Shown: piece after piece, positions 8,949 to 17,587 of the stretch | Numbering within the stretch: the stretch's first letter is position 1 | Layout of the letters: every line of letters begins with the position of its first letter | NCBI RefSeq assembly: GCF_900105615.1 | Contig: NZ_LT630003.1 | Coordinates: forward strand, 2,604,001 to 2,668,000 | Length of the DNA: 64,000 nt | Direction of reading: 5' to 3' | Origin: Lacrimispora sphenoides JCM 1415 | GTDB taxonomy: Bacteria > Bacillota > Clostridia > Lachnospirales > Lachnospiraceae | Translations under genes and position numbers: made by a program | The notes under the pieces: generated by a model | The model's database searches: none | Seen by the model: the letters and a program-made list of their open reading frames with translations, nothing else | Told to the model about the DNA's origin: nothing

Positions 8949-10148
8949 ATGGTTCAATTTAACACCATAGAAGAAGCACTGGAGGATCTGCGGCAAGGAA
9001 AAATTGTTCTGGTGACAGACGATGAAAACCGGGAAAACGAAGGAGATTTTATTTGTGCCGCTGAATTTGCTACCACGGACCATGTGAATTTTATGGCAAT
9101 CCATGGCAAAGGTCTCATTTGCATGCCAATGAGCGCAGAGTTATGTAATAAGCTGAAGCTCCCTCAGATGGTCTCTGACAATAATGATAACCACGAAACG
9201 GCCTTTACTGTGTCCATCGATTATGTCGGTACCACCACCGGAATTTCAGCAGCAGAACGCAGTCTTACTGCCATGAAATGCGTGGAGGACAACGCAAAGC
9301 CGGAAGATTTCCGCCGGCCCGGTCATATGTTCCCTCTTCTTGCAAGAAAAAATGGCGTTCTGGAGCGTAACGGACATACCGAAGCTACGGTGGATCTCAT
9401 GCGGCTGGCCGGATTAAAGGAATGCGGTATATGCTGCGAGATCATGCGGGAGGACGGAACCATGATGCGCACACCGGAATTAATAGCACTGGCAGAAACG
9501 TGGGGGCTAAAAATAATTACCATAAAAGCCTTACAGGAGTACCGTAAAAGAAAAGATAAACTTGTTGAACAGGCTACCTGCGCGGATCTTCCCACAAAAT
9601 ACGGTGATTTCAAGGTTTATGGGTACATCAATAAGCTAAACGGTGAGCATCATGTGGCGCTAGTAAAGGGTGAGATCGGTGATGGCCAAAATCTTTTATG
9701 CCGTGTTCATTCCGAATGCCTTACCGGCGACGCGTTCGGCTCTGAGCGCTGTGACTGCGGACAGCAGTTTGCTGCGGCAATGACACAAATAGAGAAGGAA
9801 GGCCGCGGAATTCTGCTCTATATGCGCCAGGAAGGCCGCGGAATTGGATTGATCAATAAACTGCGGGCCTATGCCCTTCAGGATAAGGGTATGGATACTC
9901 TGGAAGCTAATCTCGCCCTTGGTTTTGATGGGGATATGCGGGAATATTTTATCGGTGCGCAGATTCTGCGTGACCTTGGGGTAAAAACATTGCGTCTGCT
10001 CACAAACAACCCGGACAAAGTCTATCAGCTTTCCGGCTTTGGGATAGAGATTACAGAGAGAATTCCCATCCAGATGGATGCTAACGCAAATGATCTGTTT
10101 TATCTAAAAACCAAGCAGGAAAAGATGGGACATATTTTGAATTATTAA
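8949..10148 (+). CDS. ribBA: Bifunctional DHBP synthase / GTP cyclohydrolase II
   Basis: A 399-residue fusion supplying both precursors of lumazine. The N-terminal half makes 3,4-dihydroxy-2-butanone 4-phosphate from ribulose 5-phosphate and shows the acidic active-site block [10 protein letters not shown] (residues 24-33), RRPGHMFPL and [11 protein letters not shown]. The C-terminal half is GTP cyclohydrolase II with zinc ligands Cys257, Cys268 and Cys270 in [17 protein letters not shown] and the catalytic RQEGRGIGL. An AGGAGG site overlaps the ribE stop. All expected catalytic motifs are present in both halves. Confidence 0.96.
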   Translation: MVQFNTIEEALEDLRQGKIVLVTDDENRENEGDFICAAEFATTDHVNFMAIHGKGLICMPMSAELCNKLKLPQMVSDNNDNHETAFTVSIDYVGTTTGISAAERSLTAMKCVEDNAKPEDFRRPGHMFPLLARKNGVLERNGHTEATVDLMRLAGLKECGICCEIMREDGTMMRTPELIALAETWGLKIITIKALQEYRKRKDKLVEQATCADLPTKYGDFKVYGYINKLNGEHHVALVKGEIGDGQNLLCRVHSECLTGDAFGSERCDCGQQFAAAMTQIEKEGRGILLYMRQEGRGIGLINKLRAYALQDKGMDTLEANLALGFDGDMREYFIGAQILRDLGVKTLRLLTNNPDKVYQLSGFGIEITERIPIQMDANANDLFYLKTKQEKMGHILNY

Positions 10149-10172
10149 TATATTTTTAAAGGAGAGCTTACA

Positions 10173-10643
10173 ATGAAAACATTTGAAGGAAAACTCGTAT
10201 CAAAGGATATTAAAATCGGCATTGTTGCTGCACGTTTCAATGAATTCATAACTGGAAAGTTACTAAGCGGTGCCTTGGATGGACTAAAGCGCCATGAGGT
10301 CAGTGATGACAGCATAGACATCGCATGGGTTCCCGGAGCCTTTGAAATTCCGCTGATTGCCTCTAAAATGGCAAAAAGCGGGAAATACGATGCGGTGATC
10401 TGCCTTGGTGCAGTCATTCGCGGCAGCACATCTCACTACGATTATGTGTGCAACGAGGTGTCCAAAGGCATTGCCAGTATATCCCTTTGCAGTGATATTC
10501 CGGTTATGTTTGGTGTGCTGACCACAGAAAACATCGAGCAGGCCATTGAGCGTGCTGGCACCAAGGCCGGCAACAAAGGCTTTGACTGTGCGGTCGGAGC
10601 CATTGAAATGGTCAACCTCATCCGTGAGATTGATGCCCGTTAA
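10173..10643 (+). CDS. ribH: 6,7-dimethyl-8-ribityllumazine synthase
   Basis: A 156-residue lumazine synthase, the last gene of the operon. It condenses DHBP with the ribitylaminopyrimidine. VPGAFEIP (53-60) and [14 protein letters not shown] with catalytic His88 are the family signatures. Its 3' end overlaps the convergent MFS gene by 26 bp, so no terminator fits between the two genes. Confidence 0.96.
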   Translation: MKTFEGKLVSKDIKIGIVAARFNEFITGKLLSGALDGLKRHEVSDDSIDIAWVPGAFEIPLIASKMAKSGKYDAVICLGAVIRGSTSHYDYVCNEVSKGIASISLCSDIPVMFGVLTTENIEQAIERAGTKAGNKGFDCAVGAIEMVNLIREIDAR

Positions 10644-11895
10644 GGCCTGTCTGATCCATTCCATAGAACATAGGGCGGGTAAAGACACTAATTCCTAACA
10701 TGATCAAGGCAGCCATATAAAAAGGTAGGTATGTACTGCTTCCGATCTTTTCAAACACAAAACCATAGAGGAACTGTCCAAGAGGATTCGTACACATGCA
10801 AATACACATAACACAGGAAATGACTTTCCCTGTTAATTCTTTTGGCGTTAATATCTGAAGATATGTCATTACTTGTATTTGGAATAATGTTGACAATACC
10901 AACATCAGAGAACACCCCATAAGCAAAACAATATAAACCTCCATTGGCCCTTTTAGAACCTGAAGTGCAGCCCCTCCTAAAAGAATGGAAATCGCACATC
11001 CCATTAAGAGAAATGGACTTGTCTTTGATTTTAGTTTCTTAGAAAATACTCCGGCGAGCAGTCCTCCTAATATGCATCCGGCAGCGATGGTACCTTGCGC
11101 AAATCCGTATAACCGATTGGCAGTATTAGGGGCAAACCCCAGACGCTGAGTAATTAGAACTGGAACTCCTATTAAAACCAGAGAAGTCAAAAAAAGATTG
11201 ATAGAAGCAAAAATTAATGACAGCTTCCACAAAATCGGCTGCTCCTTAAACATAAAACCAAAACTTTCTTTTAAGTCGTTGAAGCCGGTAATGAATATAT
11301 TTCCTTCTGCCTGCCTTTTTTCAAATGGAATATGGATAAAAATCTCCATTACGGCAGCCAGGAAAAAGCAGCCGATACTTACATATAGAATCGGCGCTAA
11401 CCCAACAATGGAAAATAATATACCGCCGATTACCGGCCCAACCATACCGGCCAGTGAGCTTATTAAATCAACAATGGAATTAGCCTGCATGATATTTTCT
11501 GTATCTACCAGAACAGGTACGCTTGCCTTTACTGCCGGCTGATATGCGCCCTGTATACCATACAGGATTATCATTGTTATTGTCATAAGCGGAACAACAT
11601 CTAGTTTCCCTACCATCAGACAAAACAGGGAAATAAGTAATGCTGTGCTAAAGTCCAGAATCACCATGATATTTCTCTTGTTCACACGGTCAGCAATGAT
11701 TCCTCCTATAGGAAACAGAAATAGCATCGGAATAAAAGAGCAGGCAAGAATTGTCCCAAACAAAACAGACGAGCCCGTTTGATTTAACAGGTAAAGAGGT
11801 AGGGCATATCTTAAAATCTGATTACCAAACAAGGAAATGACCTGACCGATTGCAACAAGTATAAAATCTTTTGATAATATCGCTTTGGTTTGCAT
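10618..11895 (-). CDS. MFS efflux transporter
   Basis: A 425-residue membrane protein with about twelve hydrophobic spans and the loop 2-3 signature [12 protein letters not shown] of the major facilitator superfamily. The sequence resembles MFS_3-type exporters (macrolide or enterobactin efflux-like). It is transcribed toward ribH and overlaps its 3' end. The substrate is not readable; a riboflavin-related role is not implied because the genes are convergent. It has its own ribosome binding site (AAAGGAG) before 11895. Confidence 0.85.
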   Translation of the reverse strand: MQTKAILSKDFILVAIGQVISLFGNQILRYALPLYLLNQTGSSVLFGTILACSFIPMLFLFPIGGIIADRVNKRNIMVILDFSTALLISLFCLMVGKLDVVPLMTITMIILYGIQGAYQPAVKASVPVLVDTENIMQANSIVDLISSLAGMVGPVIGGILFSIVGLAPILYVSIGCFFLAAVMEIFIHIPFEKRQAEGNIFITGFNDLKESFGFMFKEQPILWKLSLIFASINLFLTSLVLIGVPVLITQRLGFAPNTANRLYGFAQGTIAAGCILGGLLAGVFSKKLKSKTSPFLLMGCAISILLGGAALQVLKGPMEVYIVLLMGCSLMLVLSTLFQIQVMTYLQILTPKELTGKVISCVMCICMCTNPLGQFLYGFVFEKIGSSTYLPFYMAALIMLGISVFTRPMFYGMDQTGLNGHQSHG

Positions 11896-12020
11896 GATTA
11901 TTTATTCTCCTTTCGCGGCACTTTTTGTGTCCTCGGAAACATACTTTATCACTTTTTTGGGTCCTTGTCAACAATAATAGCAACAATCAGTACCGCCGGT
12001 AAAACCGGCGGTTTGACATA
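11896..12020. other. Intergenic region with a GC-rich hairpin
   Basis: This holds the upstream region of the MFS gene and a 9-bp perfect hairpin with a 3-nt loop, ACCGCCGGT-AAA-ACCGGCGGT, at 11992-12012. The hairpin is probably the outermost structure of the neighbouring IS200-type element, though it could be an independent terminator. Confidence 0.5.
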
Positions 12021-12048
12021 CCCCCTATAAGGGGGTTACTCCGACCTA

Positions 12049-12176
12049 CGCCTAAAGGCGCATAGAAAGGTTCGCCTTTTGTACCACATTCTCTTGCTAG
12101 CCCTTTCGGGCCTATTTTCTATGCACCTTTATCCATTATCCCCTTGGGATCTTCTGCCGCCCCTTCTGGGGCATGC
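12049..12176 (-). ncRNA. Structured RNA region 3' of tnpA
   Basis: Between the tnpA stop and the end hairpins is a dense set of stems. GGCGCATAGAAA (12057-12068) can pair with TTTCTATGCACC (12116-12127) over 12 bp with one G-U. On the minus strand this encloses GCCC-GAAA-GGGC, a GNRA-capped hairpin (12100-12111), with CGCC/GGCG (12049-12060) and CCCC/GGGG hairpins beside it. It would be transcribed with tnpA. It could be a regulatory or omega-type RNA remnant; no function is proven. Confidence 0.4.
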
Positions 12177-12647
12177 TCATTTTTTCTTTTTTACCATTTC
12201 TCCGGTAAACGGATCAATATATTCCGTTATACTCATTTGATCATACAGCAGATCTTCCTGCATCTGATTTTGAATATATTCTTTTATCTTCTTCTCATTT
12301 TTTCCTACTGTATCCACAAAATATCCTCTACACCAAAATTTTCTACTTCCATATTTATATTTTAAATTAGCATGTCTTTCAAATATGATAAGAGTACTTT
12401 TTGATTTTAGATATCCCGTTATTTCTGAAATACTATATTTCGGTGGGATATTTAACAGCAAATGAATGTGGTCTGGCATCAACTCTCCCTCTAATATTTC
12501 TATCCCTTTTCTTTCACATTACATCTTAATAATTTCTCGGATGTCTTCTCGCAACTCTCCATAGATTGCCTTTCTTCTAAATTTAGGCGCAAAAACTATA
12601 TGATATTTGCAATTCCAAGTTGTATGTGTTAATGTATTCTTATCCAT
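12177..12647 (-). pseudogene. tnpA: IS200-type transposase TnpA, interrupted by an in-frame stop
   Basis: From ATG 12647 the frame reads MDKNTLTHTTWNCKYHIVFA and continues into FRRKAIYGELREDIREIIKM, then hits TAA at 12521-12519 (codon 43), and resumes in the same frame as CERKGIEILEGELMPDHIH to a stop at 12177. The HUH motif (PDHIHLLL) and the catalytic tyrosine region (IKEYIQNQ) are intact. Total length, 157 codons, matches IS200 TnpA. A leucine codon (TTA) mutated to TAA is the simplest explanation. The residual ORF from MPDHIH lacks the N-terminal strands, so activity is unlikely unless the stop is read through. Confidence 0.88.
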
Positions 12648-12654
12648 TTGGATA

Positions 12655-12706
12655 CCTCCAGTTTTTTATTTGTGGCTTGCGAACCCACATTTATTATAGC
12701 TGGAGG
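12655..12706 (-). promoter_or_regulatory. tnpA leader hairpin sequestering the ribosome binding site
   Basis: The tnpA ribosome binding site CTGGAGG (minus strand, 12661-12655) is complementary to CCTCCAG at 12706-12700, with an inner TGTGG/CCACA stem. Pairing would hide the site, a translational brake known from other IS200 elements. Confidence 0.6.
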
Positions 12707-12772
12707 CTTTTAATATAACTATAAGTTTTATACCTTCCCCCTGTATAACAGGGGGTTTTATTGTATGAGATA

Positions 12773-12808
12773 CAAAAAAGCAGCCCGCTCTCTATAGAGC
12801 CGGGCTGC
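12773..12808 (-). terminator. Intrinsic terminator downstream of the MarR gene
   Basis: GCAGCCCG (12780-12787) pairs with CGGGCTGC (12801-12808), with an inner CTCT/AGAG. On the minus strand the stem is followed by six T residues, 17 bp after the MarR stop. Confidence 0.85.
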
Positions 12809-12824
12809 CTGTGGTTTCACATAA

Positions 12825-13313
12825 CTATAGTTTATCATAGCTTTCCGTCTTAATATCTACACCCAGTTTTTTTATTTCCGCATCCAAATGCTTATTATAT
12901 TTTTCAGCAAAACCAATCATGCTGTCTAGTTGTTTCTCAGTTACATGATCAAATACGGCCTTATCCCGTTCTTGGAACTCTTTGTGCAGTTCCTCGTGGA
13001 CTTTGTAAATTGCTTTCCCTTGTTCCGTAAGCTTGAAATAAATCTCTTTCTTGTTATCAGGCCTCTGATAGCTTTCAATAAGGCCTTTTTCTATGAGTTT
13101 TTTCGTTATTTTACTTATGCCGCTTCTGGTCATATAAAAGGTCTCTGCAAGCTTTGTCACGTTGGAATCTTCACTTTTTCCGATGTATTCAATGCAATGT
13201 ATTTCAGAAGGCTTATAATCCTTAAGGCTCTCTTTCATCTTATACCCATCAAGCCAGATCTTCTTGCTAAATAAGTCCCAGAAACCAGCTATGACCTGCT
13301 CTTCTTTTTTCAT
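12825..13313 (-). CDS. MarR-family transcriptional regulator
   Basis: A 162-residue winged-helix protein. The central segment NVTKLAETFYMTRSGISKITKKLIEKGLI is the recognition helix region and RPDNKKEIYFKLTEQG the wing, both typical of MarR. It has its own consensus promoter and terminator, so it is monocistronic. The target is unknown; it follows the PadR and esterase genes on the same strand but is separated from them by a promoter. Confidence 0.9.
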   Translation of the reverse strand: MKKEEQVIAGFWDLFSKKIWLDGYKMKESLKDYKPSEIHCIEYIGKSEDSNVTKLAETFYMTRSGISKITKKLIEKGLIESYQRPDNKKEIYFKLTEQGKAIYKVHEELHKEFQERDKAVFDHVTEKQLDSMIGFAEKYNKHLDAEIKKLGVDIKTESYDKL

Positions 13314-13348
13314 GGCCTATCCTCCCACCCTTTGGTGTATTAACAATA

Positions 13349-13377
13349 TTATACTGAAAATATGTCTCTATTTCAAC
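13349..13377 (-). promoter_or_regulatory. Promoter of the MarR gene
   Basis: Minus-strand TTGAAA (13372-13377) and TATAAT (13349-13354) with a 17-bp spacer, 36 bp from the MarR start. Confidence 0.75.
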
Positions 13378-13413
13378 ATCGTAAAGGAATTATAAATAAA
13401 AAAGCCCTTGCAT

Positions 13414-13944
13414 TTATACATCTTTGGATCTTATTTCATTTAACAGTCCTTCAAACCATTCAACATTTACTAAATGGTGAGCAAGTGAATTATTCAACAT
13501 GTGGTTAAAATAGGCAGGATTCCTATCATCTTGTTCAAGGGATTTTTCTAGTAGAGTAATCTTCTCTCTGGTTTGCATGATTTGCATGTTTAATAATTGA
13601 ATAAAATCCTCTGTTTTATATTCATTGGCAAACAACATGGTTGTATAAAATGATAAATTTACATACTCTGTCTTCGAACCATACTGATACATTAATTTTT
13701 CAAATTCTTTATTTCCCAGTTCTGTAATGATATAATTGTACGTTTCTCTGGTGCGGTCGTTCTTGTCAACATCCACTTGTTTAATAAGTTGTTTTTCTTC
13801 TAATTGCTGAAGATTGTAATAAAAGGATCCTTTTGTAAAGTTCACTATATATTTGTAATGATTTTTTTTCATTAAAGCTAATAATTCGTAACCATAAGAA
13901 CCTGGATTTTGCTTCAATAAGCCTAATATTAATAGCGGTATCAA
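13414..13944 (-). CDS. PadR-family transcriptional regulator
   Basis: A 176-residue protein with the PadR N-terminal winged helix (MIPLLILGLLKQNPGSYGYELLALM, then GSFYYNLQQLEEKQLI and the wing region RETYNYIITELG) and the helical C-terminal dimerisation domain (DUF4180/Vir-type). It lies 50 bp after the esterase gene on the same strand and could be cotranscribed with it, which makes it a candidate for the palindromic operator at the esterase promoter. PadR proteins typically repress detoxification or efflux genes. Confidence 0.88.
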   Translation of the reverse strand: MIPLLILGLLKQNPGSYGYELLALMKKNHYKYIVNFTKGSFYYNLQQLEEKQLIKQVDVDKNDRTRETYNYIITELGNKEFEKLMYQYGSKTEYVNLSFYTTMLFANEYKTEDFIQLLNMQIMQTREKITLLEKSLEQDDRNPAYFNHMLNNSLAHHLVNVEWFEGLLNEIRSKDV

Positions 13945-13994
13945 GAAGTTACCTCCTATGCTTATAACATACTGACAGCCTTTTCATAAAAAGG

Positions 13995-14843
13995 TTAATT
14001 CTTGCTGATTTGTGTGAGCTGAGATTGGAATTCCTCAAACGACATTTTTCCTAATGCAAAATCCTTGCTTATGATATAGATCGTTTCAGTTTTTGTATGA
14101 GTTCTGGTGTCGTTACGTTTTATCAGCTCATTCTCATTCACTAATGGCTCCATTATATGCTGCCTTTTATCAAACGCTTCAAAATATCTTAGACCAAACT
14201 TTCTTTGGGAAACTGCATCAATATGGATCCCATCTGGATTAGAAGTTAAACCTGCAGCGGTAACGAAGTAACAATTGTCTTGCTCAAGGGCAAATTTCTG
14301 CAACTCTTGATTGATATAATTATATTCCGTGCAGCTTTTTCCAAACCCTTCTTTACCCAAGAAATCTCCTAACCCGCCAATGATCAGAGGAATATTTGGA
14401 GAATTCAATTCTTTCCTAAGGGTTTCAATGATTGAAAGTAATTTTTTATAATAGACTTTATAATTTCCATTGGTACTATCACTTTCCCCCTGATGCCATA
14501 AAATTCCTGTCAGCTCACTATTCTGGACTGCAAATTTAGCTTCATTCACTGCATGTTTAAAAAGTACCCCATCGGCAGCCCATTCATCAAGGGTACTACC
14601 GCCCTCAGCGCAAGGAATCAATCCAATGGTATCCTTCTCATTTACCTGGCACCATGCGTCTGCAAAGGATGCTGCAAGGCTTATTCCCGAAACAGGGCGG
14701 TCATAGTTAATGGGTTCCGTCATCATCTGCCATCTGCCATTGCGCAGCATCTGTATCCTTTCGCTATAAATAGGGGATACTTCGTGAATAAATCCCCGAC
14801 CAGCCATATTAGACTGTCCTAACATTAAAAATGATTTAACCAT
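13995..14843 (-). CDS. SASA-domain carbohydrate esterase
   Basis: A 282-residue SGNH-type hydrolase of the sialate O-acetylesterase/acetylxylan esterase (SASA, CE6-like) family. The nucleophile block GQSNMAGRG (residues 9-17), the middle motif WHQGESDS and the late DGIHID catalytic Asp-His are all present. It has no signal peptide, so it would deacetylate an imported acetylated sugar or sialic acid in the cytoplasm. The C-terminal 50 residues after the hydrolase core are charged and helical, longer than usual. Confidence 0.85.
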   Translation of the reverse strand: MVKSFLMLGQSNMAGRGFIHEVSPIYSERIQMLRNGRWQMMTEPINYDRPVSGISLAASFADAWCQVNEKDTIGLIPCAEGGSTLDEWAADGVLFKHAVNEAKFAVQNSELTGILWHQGESDSTNGNYKVYYKKLLSIIETLRKELNSPNIPLIIGGLGDFLGKEGFGKSCTEYNYINQELQKFALEQDNCYFVTAAGLTSNPDGIHIDAVSQRKFGLRYFEAFDKRQHIMEPLVNENELIKRNDTRTHTKTETIYIISKDFALGKMSFEEFQSQLTQISKN

Positions 14844-14881
14844 TTTTTTACCCTCTTTTTCAATATCGTACTGTAGTCATG

Positions 14882-14935
14882 TGATCTGATTAGACTATAC
14901 ATTTTTATCTTAGTCTAATTAGACTATCTTGTCAA
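14882..14935 (-). promoter_or_regulatory. Esterase promoter with embedded palindromic operator
   Basis: Minus-strand TTGACA (14930-14935) and TAAGAT (14907-14912) are 17 bp apart. The perfect 16-bp palindrome TAGTCTAATTAGACTA (14911-14926) fills the spacer, and an imperfect copy (13 of 16) lies at 14882-14897. Binding there would block RNA polymerase. The regulator is probably the PadR encoded downstream, by proximity only. Confidence 0.7.
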
Positions 14936-15071
14936 CTTCTATTGCAATGATGGAAGAACTCTACGGAGCGTTTATTGAAAAACCAAAAATCAGGGGTTAC
15001 AATAGTTCGTGAGGAGATCATTTCATTTATTTTAGATGATACGAAAATGAATTGAAAAGGAGAAAATAAAT

Positions 15072-16025
15072 TTGGATAAAATTAAAATAGATAAATTTCT
15101 TGATGATCAAGGTAAAATTACGCAATTACCACAAAAGCAATCCACCAGAGCTGCAACGCTCTGTCATCTGGCGGAAAAATTTGAATCAGACCGTAATTAT
15201 ACAGAAAAAGAAGTGAACTCTATCTGTGAAGATTGGCATACGTTCGGGGATTATTTCATACTCAGGCGGGAACTGATTGACAATGGTTTATTATGCCGTG
15301 AGCCAAACGGATCACGTTATTGGAAACCCAAAACCGATCTGCCGAATAAAACAAATAAAGAATTACGATTAAATACTGCCTTTCATCCCATTGATTTTGA
15401 TAATTGGGATAGGAAACAATATTTTTACTATTTTACTAAGATGTTACCTACCGGTTTTTCCATTAGTGTTGATGTTGACATCACCAACACCTTCAACATG
15501 ATAAAAAAGCAAAACAAAAAGTTCTTCCCTGCTTATTTATATCTGGCTTCAAAACTAATCGCTGAGCAGCAGGAGTTTCGTATCTCCAATTCAAATGATC
15601 AGCTGGGATTTTATGAGGTTTTGCACCCCTCTTATGCATGCTTCCATGAAGACGACAAGACGATGTCAAATATATGGACGGAGTATGACCCCAATTTTGA
15701 GACTTTCTATCATAATTACATGGAAGATCAAAAAAAATATGCAGATAACCATGGGATATTGGCAAAGCCTGATACTCCACCCCAGAATAGCTTTATGATA
15801 GGTATGCTGCCATGGATAAAGTTTACAAGTTATACACCGGTACCTTATGCCGATATCAATAATTACTTTCCGGTAATACAGGCAGGGCAATTTTTTGATA
15901 GAGAAGGAAAAAAAATTATGCCCCTTTCTATTACCGTTCACCATGCTGTGGCTGACGGATATCATGTGGGGTTATTTTTAGAAAAGTTCAAGACTGGTAT
16001 CGCTGCTCCCGAAAGCTGGATGTAG
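15072..16025 (+). CDS. DUF2087-chloramphenicol acetyltransferase fusion
   Basis: A 317-residue two-domain protein. Residues 1 to about 90 match DUF2087 (helical, RNA/DNA-associated in other proteins; FLDDQGKITQLPQKQ and WHTFGDYFILRRELID). The rest is a type A chloramphenicol acetyltransferase fold ending in HHAVADGYH, with catalytic His291 and the structural Asp. The start is TTG at 15072, preceded by AGGAG. CAT enzymes are trimers of about 215 residues; the 90-residue N-terminal addition is unusual. Chloramphenicol resistance is not assured because the acceptor site is not verifiable by eye. Confidence 0.87.
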   Translation: MDKIKIDKFLDDQGKITQLPQKQSTRAATLCHLAEKFESDRNYTEKEVNSICEDWHTFGDYFILRRELIDNGLLCREPNGSRYWKPKTDLPNKTNKELRLNTAFHPIDFDNWDRKQYFYYFTKMLPTGFSISVDVDITNTFNMIKKQNKKFFPAYLYLASKLIAEQQEFRISNSNDQLGFYEVLHPSYACFHEDDKTMSNIWTEYDPNFETFYHNYMEDQKKYADNHGILAKPDTPPQNSFMIGMLPWIKFTSYTPVPYADINNYFPVIQAGQFFDREGKKIMPLSITVHHAVADGYHVGLFLEKFKTGIAAPESWM

Positions 16026-16231
16026 TTACTGCAATTATATTAATGAGATTGTGAATGGTGAATTGGAAACAGCAACAGCTTTATTCCGTTGATGAGATAA
16101 AAAATATGCAAATCAATGGGTATGCAGGTAACTAAAAAGATGTGTATTACCAAAACAGGCGGGCCTATGGCTAATGTCACAGACCCGCTATTATTTCGAT
16201 CAGTTATTTTTACTTTTCCATTTTCTGATAT

Positions 16232-16681
16232 TCACTCCTCATTTAAGGGTCTACTATACTTCATTAAATAATATAACCCCTCATTACCCATATCTTCTTT
16301 TTCAATTTTCCAATTATGCGATTTATAGTAATCGAAAGCCTTAGTGTTTTCTTTTACACATTTTAAAGTTAATGGCAGTCCTACCCTTTTAGCGGCTTCA
16401 TTAATAAGAGCTGTTCCAACACCTTTGCCTTGAAAGTCTTTTAGTACAAATAAATTATGTATAAATTTATCTGGTACCCAAATTGATACAAACCCAACTA
16501 TATTATTATTTATGAATGCAGCCAATATTAGCTCATCTTTAGTACTTTCATCATAATCTGACAATTTCAGCGCGTTTAGTTCTATCCAGTGAAAAGTATC
16601 CTTACGTACCGTAAAAAATATCTCTCGTAATTCCTCGTGATTTGATTGTTTGGCTTCTAAAATTAAAATATTATCTTTCAT
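16232..16681 (-). CDS. GNAT-family N-acetyltransferase
   Basis: A 149-residue GNAT protein. The acetyl-CoA binding motif A is VLKDFQGKGVGTALINEAAK, and the C-terminal NTKAFDYYKSHNWKIE is the conserved motif B. Substrate unknown. It is a single gene on the minus strand with no partner in the same direction. Confidence 0.85.
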   Translation of the reverse strand: MKDNILILEAKQSNHEELREIFFTVRKDTFHWIELNALKLSDYDESTKDELILAAFINNNIVGFVSIWVPDKFIHNLFVLKDFQGKGVGTALINEAAKRVGLPLTLKCVKENTKAFDYYKSHNWKIEKEDMGNEGLYYLMKYSRPLNEE

Positions 16682-16737
16682 TTATAATCTCCGTCGTATG
16701 TCCTGATTTATATGCTCATAAAATTTTTCGTATTATA

Positions 16738-16845
16738 TTATTCCACAAACTGATGTCCCCATTTACACATTGCGTCTAGCACCGGCATAAGGGACTCCCC
16801 TTTATCCGTCAGCCATTCTAACTCTCCTTTTTCATAGTATCTAAC
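16738..16845 (-). pseudogene. C-terminal relic of an HxlR-family regulator
   Basis: An open reading stretch without a start ends in ELEWLTDKGESLMPVLDAMCK and then WGHQFVE plus stop at 16738. This is the wing and last helix of HxlR regulators (LTEKGRSLIPVLDALCxWG). In-frame TAG at 16848 precedes it, and the DNA-binding half is missing. The intact ancestor would have been divergent from the flavin reductase gene, a common pairing. Confidence 0.7.
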
Positions 16846-16920
16846 CTAAAAGTGCATACTTGCTAATATAATTATCCTATCATAATATAATAATTATAAA
16901 ATGACAAGGAGGATCACACA

Positions 16921-17457
16921 ATGAAAAAAGAAATTGAAGTATTTGATTATACCAATGAGATTATGAAAGCACTAAAAACAGGTGTTTTGTTGACCACAAA
17001 GACGGAAGACAAAGTGAATTCTATGACAATTTCCTGGGGTACCCTGGGAATTGAATGGTCAAAGCCGATCTTTACTGTTTTCGTTAGAGAGAATCGTTTT
17101 ACAAAATTTCAACTGGAAAAAAATCCTGAGTTCACGATAAATATACCATATGGCAATTTTGACAAAAAGATCTTAGGGGTTTGCGGGACAAAATCCGGTT
17201 ATTCCACTGATAAAATCAAAGAACTTAACCTTACGCTTGAAACACCCAATACCATTTCTGTTCCTGGTATTAAGGAACTTCCTTTAACGCTTGAGTGCAG
17301 GGTTGTATATAAGCAAAAGCAAGATGAGCACGAAATTACCGAAGAATACAGAAACGCATTTTACCCGCAGGATGTAGACAGTTCATTCCATGGCGCAAAC
17401 AGAGATTTTCATACCGCTTATTACGGAGAGATTCTAAGTGCATATATTATCGAATAA
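16921..17457 (+). CDS. Flavin reductase-like protein (flavoredoxin family)
   Basis: A 178-residue FMN-binding split-barrel protein. The early segment ALKTGVLLTTKTEDKVNSM followed by TISWGTLGIEWSKPIFTVFV is the FMN-binding core of the flavoredoxin/flavin reductase family. AAGGAGG precedes the ATG at 16921. It probably binds FMN and transfers electrons from NAD(P)H to a partner. It has lost its usual divergent HxlR regulator, of which only a fragment remains upstream. Confidence 0.87.
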   Translation: MKKEIEVFDYTNEIMKALKTGVLLTTKTEDKVNSMTISWGTLGIEWSKPIFTVFVRENRFTKFQLEKNPEFTINIPYGNFDKKILGVCGTKSGYSTDKIKELNLTLETPNTISVPGIKELPLTLECRVVYKQKQDEHEITEEYRNAFYPQDVDSSFHGANRDFHTAYYGEILSAYIIE

Positions 17458-17520
17458 TATCAATATCAGGCCTGTTTTTGTGCGTATGGGGACAATATTA
17501 TATAGCTATCAGGCATGACT

Positions 17521-17562
17521 AAAACCTCCTGTCGTATTCTAATCCTACGACAAGAGGTTTTT
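17521..17562. terminator. Bidirectional terminator between convergent genes
   Basis: AAAACCTC and TGTCGTA pair with TACGACA and GAGGTTTT around a 9-nt loop. A and T runs on both flanks let it serve both the flavin reductase gene (plus) and the nitroreductase gene (minus). Confidence 0.85.
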
Positions 17563-17587
17563 GAGGGCAATATCCATCTTATTAGAT

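Larger units (their letters stand above)
11992..12755 (-). mobile_element. IS200/IS605-family insertion sequence (tnpA only)
   Basis: One HUH transposase gene flanked by subterminal hairpins. The left flank (right end of the element, beyond the tnpA stop) has CCCCCT-ATA-AGGGGG at 12021-12035 and the 9-bp hairpin at 11992-12012. The other flank has the related CCCCCTGT-ATA-ACAGGGGG at 12737-12755. Matching hairpins at both ends, with no inverted terminal repeats, are the IS200/IS605 pattern. No tnpB is present. The exact termini cannot be fixed without an empty site. Confidence 0.75.

Noticed and set aside
12773..12808. Possible IS end hairpin
   Set aside because: The stem plus T-run on the minus strand directly after the MarR stop identifies it as that gene's terminator, outside the IS.
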